Source of the DNA: Pseudomonadota bacterium
GTDB lineage: Bacteria; Chloroflexota; UBA6077; JAJPGT01
Assembly: GCA_021325655.1 (NCBI GenBank)
Contig: JAJPGT010000100.1
Location: 1 to 64,000, forward strand
Reading direction: 5' to 3'
Length of the DNA stretch: 64,000 nt
The notes beneath the pieces are model-generated. The model did no database searches and was not told where the DNA came from. It saw only the letters and a list, made by a program, of their open reading frames with translations. Position numbers and translations under genes: made by a program. Shown here in pieces: positions 60,011 through 64,000 of the stretch; position 1 is the stretch's first letter; every line of letters starts with the position of its first letter.

Positions 60011-60970
60011 CTAGGCGGTGCGCCGGAGCGCCAGCAGCGCGATCTCCTCCAGCGTGTCGCGGATCGGGCCGGCTGGGAGCGCGGCGAGCGCCTCCCGCGC
60101 CAGATCCACCTGCCACGCCGCGTCCTGGTAGGCGCGGTCGATCGCCCCGCTCGCCTTGATCCGTTCCACAATCTCTTCGATCGAGGCGGCTTCGAACAGC
60201 TCGGCGAATGCCTGAGGCGACAGCTCCTCGCGCAGGTAGATCACCGGCAAGGTGATGATCCCCTGGCGGAGGTCGCTGCCCACCGGTTTGCCAAGCACCG
60301 CCTCGTCGCCCACGTAGTCCAGAATGTCGTCCACCACCTGGAAGGCGAGCCCGAGGTGGCGGCCATAGGCGCGCATCGCTTCCACGTGCGGCTCCGGCGC
60401 CCCGCCCAGAATCGCCCCGCCCTCCGCCGCCAGCACGAACAGCGCGGCGGTCTTGCCCCAGATCGTCTCGTAGTAGGCCTCACGGGTGAGCTTCTGGTGC
60501 GGCCGGCTGCCCCGCGAGGCCTCGCGCACCTGCCCCTGGACCATCAGGCCGAGCGTAGAGGCGAACAGCCCGATCACGCGCAGGTTGCCGGTGCCGACAC
60601 AGCGTGCCGCGGACTGGGCGAACAGGTAGTCGCCGACGAGCACTGCCAGCGAGTTGCCAACCCGGGTAAAGAGCGTCGCCTCGCCCCGACGCGTGGAGGA
60701 CTCGTCGACCACGTCGTCGTGCACCAGGCTCGCCGCGTGCAGCAGCTCCACCCCGACGGCCATGTTGATCATCACCGGGTGGGGTGTCTGGCCAATTCGG
60801 CAGGCGAGCAGCGCCAGCCCCGGGCGCAGGCGCTTGCCACTGCCGGGCAGCACCAGCGAGAGCATCGGCCCCATGAGCGGGTCGTCTGGCAGCGCCGTGC
60901 GCGCCAGCTCACGCTCGACGTCGCGCAGCTCGTCCTCGACCAGGCTAAATAGCGCCCTCGTGGCAGCCAC
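60011..60970 (-). CDS. long-chain trans-polyprenyl diphosphate synthase
   Basis: The protein has 319 residues from GTG 60970. It extends allylic diphosphates with isopentenyl diphosphate. First Asp-rich motif Asp-Asp-Val-Val-Asp (85-89) and second Asp-Asp-Ile-Leu-Asp are present, with Gly-Ser-Gly-Lys-Arg-Leu-Arg-Pro near 43-50. Small residues before the first motif (Ala, Ser-Leu) suggest a long product such as a quinone side chain. The gene is followed by nothing in the same run; TatD lies upstream. Confidence 0.92.
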   Translation of the reverse strand: MAATRALFSLVEDELRDVERELARTALPDDPLMGPMLSLVLPGSGKRLRPGLALLACRIGQTPHPVMINMAVGVELLHAASLVHDDVVDESSTRRGEATLFTRVGNSLAVLVGDYLFAQSAARCVGTGNLRVIGLFASTLGLMVQGQVREASRGSRPHQKLTREAYYETIWGKTAALFVLAAEGGAILGGAPEPHVEAMRAYGRHLGLAFQVVDDILDYVGDEAVLGKPVGSDLRQGIITLPVIYLREELSPQAFAELFEAASIEEIVERIKASGAIDRAYQDAAWQVDLAREALAALPAGPIRDTLEEIALLALRRTA

Positions 60971-60987
60971 TCCGCTTCTCCCTTCGG

Positions 60988-61800
60988 CTATTCCAGCAGC
61001 GGATCCAATCCAAACAGCCGCGCCGCGTTGCGCGTCGTCTGCCGGGCCAGGGCTGCTGGTTCCGCCCCGCGCACCTCTGCTAGCCGCGTGAACGTGAGGC
61101 GCACCCAGGCAGGCTCATTCCGTTGTCCGCGGCGCGGCGCGGGCGCCAGATATGGGGAATCAGTCTCGACGACGAGCTGATCTGCGGTCGCGCGACGAGC
61201 CGCGTCGACCAGCGCGCCTTCGCGTCTAAAGGTCAGCGGCCCGGCGAACGATAACAGAAAGCCCCACCTGGTACAACGCGCCGCCAGCCGCTCATCGCCG
61301 GCGAAGCAGTGCAGCACGCCCGGCGGCCGCTCTCGCGACCCCAGTGTGGCGGCCCAGGCTTCGAGCTCCTCGCCCACGGCCTCGGCCGCATCCCGACAGT
61401 GGATCACCACTGGCAGGCCGGTCTCGGCCGCCAGCCGGAGGTGCCGGCGGAGCCACTCCAGTTGCAGCTCGGGCGGGGTAAACTGGCGGTAGTGATCCAG
61501 CCCCGTTTCACCCACGGCCACCACGCGCGGATGCCGCGCCAGCGCCGCGATCGTCTCGAAGTCGCCCGGCCCTGCCTGTGCCGCGTAGTTCGGGTGGACC
61601 CCTACCGTCGCGACGAGCTGCGGGAAGCGCTCCGCCAGATCGACCGCCGCCCGGCTGGATGCCAGGTCATAGCCAACACAGACAATCGCCACCACGCCAG
61701 CCTCAGCAGCTCGCGCCAGTACCTGGTCCCGATCGGCGGCGAACTGCTCGTCCATCAGGTGGGCGTGGGTGTCGACCAGGGCCGGCAGAGGCTCAGCCAT
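60988..61800 (-). CDS. tatD: TatD family metal-dependent hydrolase
   Basis: The protein has 270 residues. TIM-barrel nuclease with His12-x-His14, Gly-Glu-Thr-Gly-Leu-Asp, Val-Ile-His-Cys-Arg-Asp, Leu-His-Cys-Phe-Ala-Gly and Val-Glu-Thr-Asp-Ser-Pro-Tyr, the full metal-binding set. TatD enzymes trim DNA 3' ends, for example in repair, and may act on D-aminoacyl-tRNA. The start overlaps the rsmI stop by 8 bases. Confidence 0.94.
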   Translation of the reverse strand: MAEPLPALVDTHAHLMDEQFAADRDQVLARAAEAGVVAIVCVGYDLASSRAAVDLAERFPQLVATVGVHPNYAAQAGPGDFETIAALARHPRVVAVGETGLDHYRQFTPPELQLEWLRRHLRLAAETGLPVVIHCRDAAEAVGEELEAWAATLGSRERPPGVLHCFAGDERLAARCTRWGFLLSFAGPLTFRREGALVDAARRATADQLVVETDSPYLAPAPRRGQRNEPAWVRLTFTRLAEVRGAEPAALARQTTRNAARLFGLDPLLE

Positions 61801-62497
61801 CCTCGTCCCAGGCGCGGGAGCGGCCGGCCACTAGCAGCGTGATCTCGCCGCGCGGCGGCGTCGCTTCGAAGTGTGCCAGCACCTCGCTCGCGGTACCGCG
61901 CACCACCTGCTCGAACTTCTTGGTCAGCTCGCGCGCCACGACCGTCGGACGGTTGGGCAGCACAGCGGCCAGGTCGCGCAGCGAGGCGACCAGGCGGTAG
62001 GGCGACTCGAAGGCGACAAGCGTCTCCCCCCGCTCCCGCTGGGCCTCGAACAGTCGCCGCCGCGGCCCGGACTTGCGGGGCAGGAATCCAACGAAGGTGA
62101 AGCTATGGGTGGGGAGCCCGGAGATCGCCAGCGCGGCGATCACTGCCGACGGGCCAGGAACGGCCGTTACCGGCATCCCGGCCGCGAGCGCGCCCTGCAC
62201 CAGCGCGCAGCCGGGGTCAGAGATGCCCGGCGTCCCGGCATCGGAGACGAGCGCCACGTCGCCCTGCTCCAGGCGCGCGAGCAGCTTCTGCACCGCCGCA
62301 GCCCGGGAGTACTCGTGGAACGGGATAAGCGGCGTCTTGATGCCGTGGTGCTCAAGCAGAACACGCGTGACCCGGGTGTCCTCGGCGGCGATCAGGTCGA
62401 CCTCGGAGAGCACGCGCAGCGCCCGCAGGGTAATGTCTTCCAGATTGCCGATCGGTGTCCCAACAACGAACAGGGTGCCCAGCCGCCCCTCCAGCAC
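61793..62497 (-). CDS. rsmI: 16S rRNA (cytidine(1402)-2'-O)-methyltransferase
   Basis: The protein has 234 residues from GTG 62497; E. coli RsmI has about 286, and the C-terminal HTH-like part is absent here. It methylates C1402 in the decoding centre. Val-Gly-Thr-Pro-Ile-Gly-Asn-Leu-Glu-Asp-Ile, Glu-Asp-Thr-Arg, Ser-Asp-Ala-Gly-Thr-Pro-Gly-Ile-Ser-Asp-Pro-Gly and Val-Pro-Gly-Pro-Ser-Ala are diagnostic. It leads the rsmI-tatD-polyprenyl synthase run. Confidence 0.95.
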   Translation of the reverse strand: MLEGRLGTLFVVGTPIGNLEDITLRALRVLSEVDLIAAEDTRVTRVLLEHHGIKTPLIPFHEYSRAAAVQKLLARLEQGDVALVSDAGTPGISDPGCALVQGALAAGMPVTAVPGPSAVIAALAISGLPTHSFTFVGFLPRKSGPRRRLFEAQRERGETLVAFESPYRLVASLRDLAAVLPNRPTVVARELTKKFEQVVRGTASEVLAHFEATPPRGEITLLVAGRSRAWDEDG

Positions 62498-62633
62498 GCG
62501 GCACGCTGCCGCCTTCTTGTCCTGTTATGGCGAACCGCGGCACCGTCTGGCAATCCGCCGCGCCTCGGGCTCCGCTCCACCTGCCGCCGAGGTCACAGAT
62601 CGGCCACGATCGCCGGCGCGCCCGGGAGCCAAT

Positions 62634-62676
62634 ACAACATGTTGTGGTTCGGCCTATGGCGAACACAAGATGTTGC
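62634..62676. promoter_or_regulatory. paired palindromic operators upstream of guaB3
   Basis: ACAACATGTTGT (62634-62645) is a perfect 12-base palindrome; ACAAGATGTTGC (62665-62676) matches at 10 of 12 positions. The copies start 31 bases apart (three helical turns) and end 10 bases before the -35. This is the layout of a dimeric repressor or activator site. The remaining 62498-62633 shows nothing recognisable. Confidence 0.6.
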
Positions 62677-62686
62677 GTCCCATTGC

Positions 62687-62716
62687 TTGACGCTTGGGCG
62701 CGGCGGCTGTTATGCT
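62687..62716 (+). promoter_or_regulatory. promoter of guaB3
   Basis: TTGACG (62687-62692) and TATGCT (62711-62716) with an 18-base spacer. The best two-box promoter on the plus strand of the window. Confidence 0.75.
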
Positions 62717-62764
62717 CACCCCCAGCGAGAGGCTTGATCGGGCTCCGGCAGCACGACGGCGCCT

Positions 62765-62807
62765 CGGGCGGGGCGCCCGGGCCGCCAGTGTGTCGGGCCC
62801 CTTTTTT
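62765..62807 (+). promoter_or_regulatory. attenuator-like leader of guaB3
   Basis: A 6-bp hairpin (62765-62770 with 62774-62779) competes with a second stem (62779-62783 with 62796-62800) followed by CTTTTTT. A third small hairpin at 62812-62825 lies just before the Shine-Dalgarno sequence. The alternatives fit termination/antitermination control. Confidence 0.55.
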
Positions 62808-62838
62808 GTATCCCGCGAACGCGGGCTGGAGGAGACTG

Positions 62839-64000
62839 ATGGCGGATCGTCTCTTGAGCGCGGTGGAGGCGGACGTGCGCGCGGCAACGCAGGCCGCTCA
62901 GCGACTGCGCCAGGCGTACGGATTCGACGACGTAGCGCTGGTCCCGGGCTCTGTTACGATCGACCCGGATGATGTAGAGACCTCGTGGCAGCTCGGTCCG
63001 TATCGGCTGGCGCTGCCGATCCTCGCCGCGGCGATGGATGGCGTCGTCTCGCCTCGTTTCGCCGCCGCGCTCGGGCGGCTGGGCGGCCTGGCGGTGCTGA
63101 ACCTGGAAGGGCTGCAGACACGCTACGACGATCCGGAGGCGGTGCTGGCGGAGATCGCTCAGGCACCAAAGGAGGAGGCCACCGCGCTGCTCCAGAAGGT
63201 GTACCAGGCGCCGATCCGCGCCGAGCTGATCGGCCGCCGGCTGGAGGAGATTCGCGCCAGCGGCGCGCTCGCAGTCGGCTCGGTGACCCCCGCCCGAGCG
63301 GAGCAGTTCGCGCCGCTGTGCGTGGAGGCCGGGGCAGCGGCCATTGTCGTCCAATCCACCGTCACCACCGCGCGCTACCGCTCGCGGCGCGGCTGGCAGC
63401 TCGACTTCGCCCGCTTCTGCCGCCAGCAGCCGATTCCGGTGATCGTCGGCAACACGGTCACCTTCGCCGCCACCCTGGAGCTGATGGAGGCCGGCGCGAG
63501 CGCGATCCTGGTAGGCGTCGGCCCAGGCGCGGCCTGCACCAGCCGCGAGGTGCTGGGGATTGGCGTTCCGCAGATCACCGCGACGATGGACTGCGCCGCG
63601 GCCCGCGACACCTATTACGAGCGCAGCGGCCGCTACGTCCCGATCATCACCGATGGCGGGATGCGGACCGGTGGGGACATCTGCAAGGCGTTCGCCGCCG
63701 GCGCGGACGCGGTGATGATCGGCTCGCCGTTCGCCCAGTGCGCCGAGGCGCCGGGCCAGGGCAACCACTGGGGCATGGCGACGCCGCACGGAGCGCTGCC
63801 GCGCGGCACCCGCATCAAGGTGGGGGTGACGACTACACTGGAGCGCCTGCTGTTCGGCCCGACCTCCCGCACCGACGGTACAGAGAACCTGATCGGGGCG
63901 CTGCGCACCTGCATGGGTGTCTGCGGCGCAGAGACGATCCGCGACATGCACTGTGTGGAGATCGTGCTCGCCCCGGCGATCAAGACCGAGGGGAAGCGCT
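62839..64000 (+). CDS. guaB3: GuaB3 family IMP dehydrogenase-related protein (3' end outside window)
   Basis: The frame is open from ATG 62839, behind GGAGGAG, to the end of the window (387 codons). The IMPDH/GMP-reductase barrel has no CBS domains. The catalytic loop Gly-Val-Gly-Pro-Gly-Ala-Ala-Cys-Thr-Ser-Arg carries the nucleophilic Cys, and Ile-Thr-Asp-Gly-Gly-Met-Arg-Thr-Gly-Gly-Asp-Ile binds the phosphate. GuaB3 members occur in Actinobacteria, cyanobacteria and Chloroflexi beside true GuaB, and some act as GMP reductases. The stop codon lies beyond the window. Confidence 0.9.
   Translation, partial: MADRLLSAVEADVRAATQAAQRLRQAYGFDDVALVPGSVTIDPDDVETSWQLGPYRLALPILAAAMDGVVSPRFAAALGRLGGLAVLNLEGLQTRYDDPEAVLAEIAQAPKEEATALLQKVYQAPIRAELIGRRLEEIRASGALAVGSVTPARAEQFAPLCVEAGAAAIVVQSTVTTARYRSRRGWQLDFARFCRQQPIPVIVGNTVTFAATLELMEAGASAILVGVGPGAACTSREVLGIGVPQITATMDCAAARDTYYERSGRYVPIITDGGMRTGGDICKAFAAGADAVMIGSPFAQCAEAPGQGNHWGMATPHGALPRGTRIKVGVTTTLERLLFGPTSRTDGTENLIGALRTCMGVCGAETIRDMHCVEIVLAPAIKTEGKR

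Noticed and set aside
62839..64000. Canonical IMP dehydrogenase GuaB
   Set aside because: No CBS domains and the overall motif set fit the GuaB3 subgroup better.

Overview
The window is 64 kb of GC-rich bacterial chromosome with dense housekeeping genes. There are no insertion sequences, rRNA genes, CRISPR arrays or prophage genes that I can recognise. GTG and TTG starts are common, and many promoters are an extended -10 (TGn then TATAAT or TATACT) with a weak -35. The gene families include DUF1385/YqhQ, a NifU-like plus A-type Fe-S pair, GuaB3, an Rqc2/NFACT protein, large polytopic YfhO/GT39-type glycosyltransferases and a DUF2419/Qng1 queuosine-salvage enzyme. Together they suggest Chloroflexota, most likely class Thermomicrobia (relatives of Sphaerobacter and Thermomicrobium). 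That placement is inference, not proof.

Layout. 1-710: end of a collagen-like protein and two hairpins. 712-7040 (minus): a 1917-residue membrane protein made of three fused modules, translationally coupled to a TPR lipoprotein. 7362-11281 (plus): prfB with its programmed frameshift, then hisH-hisA-hisF-hisIE. 11282-12056: a gap with possible gene debris. 12057-22767 (minus): uracil-DNA glycosylase, ftsK, three envelope glycosyltransferase-type genes and scpB, then rplU-rpmA-rpmE behind their own promoter and leader hairpin, then yqhQ. 22884-25689 (plus): CoA-transferase, then a USP/TrkA/TrkA trio. 25756-27527 (minus): HNH nuclease, cobU, gmk. 27625-31854 (plus): NFACT/RqcH and a class A penicillin-binding protein. 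31920-33562 (minus): GT9 and LON-domain protein. 33650-34144: pyrophosphatase. 34158-38843: a B3/B4-domain protein and small unknowns, then a minus-strand operon Gre factor - DoxX - Qng1 - TGT-like - Fe-trafficking-like. 38954-43895: DUF309, aldolase, membrane molybdoenzyme, PdxA. 44108-48240: DEAD-box helicase with an attenuator leader, MBL hydrolase, A-type Fe-S carrier, tRNA-Lys, IscU-like scaffold, rhodanese. 48256-54737 (minus): PBP2, the PmbA/TldD pair and a glycosyltransferase. 54785-56797 (plus): 6-phosphofructokinase and BON protein. 56794-58780 (minus): parA overlapping ftsZ. 58959-62497: small membrane proteins, then polyprenyl synthase, TatD and RsmI. 62839-end: guaB3 behind an operator/attenuator leader.

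Functional themes. Envelope growth and division are heavily represented: PBP1A, PBP2, FtsZ, ParA, FtsK, a polyprenyl diphosphate synthase and at least six glycosyltransferase-type genes. Translation and its quality control supply RF2, L21, L27, L31, RsmI, RqcH, tRNA-Lys and queuosine salvage. Fe-S handling is represented by an IscU-like scaffold, an A-type carrier, a rhodanese and an Fe-trafficking homologue.

The least ordinary items are a TGT-family protein that has lost its catalytic residues beside the queuosine-salvage enzyme Qng1, the three-module giant membrane protein, a helicase gene with an apparent ATT or CTG start behind an intrinsic terminator, a guaB3 leader with paired palindromes, an IscU-like scaffold lacking its first cysteine, and a polytopic molybdoenzyme with an internal twin-arginine motif. 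All calls come from reading the sequence; no database search was run.
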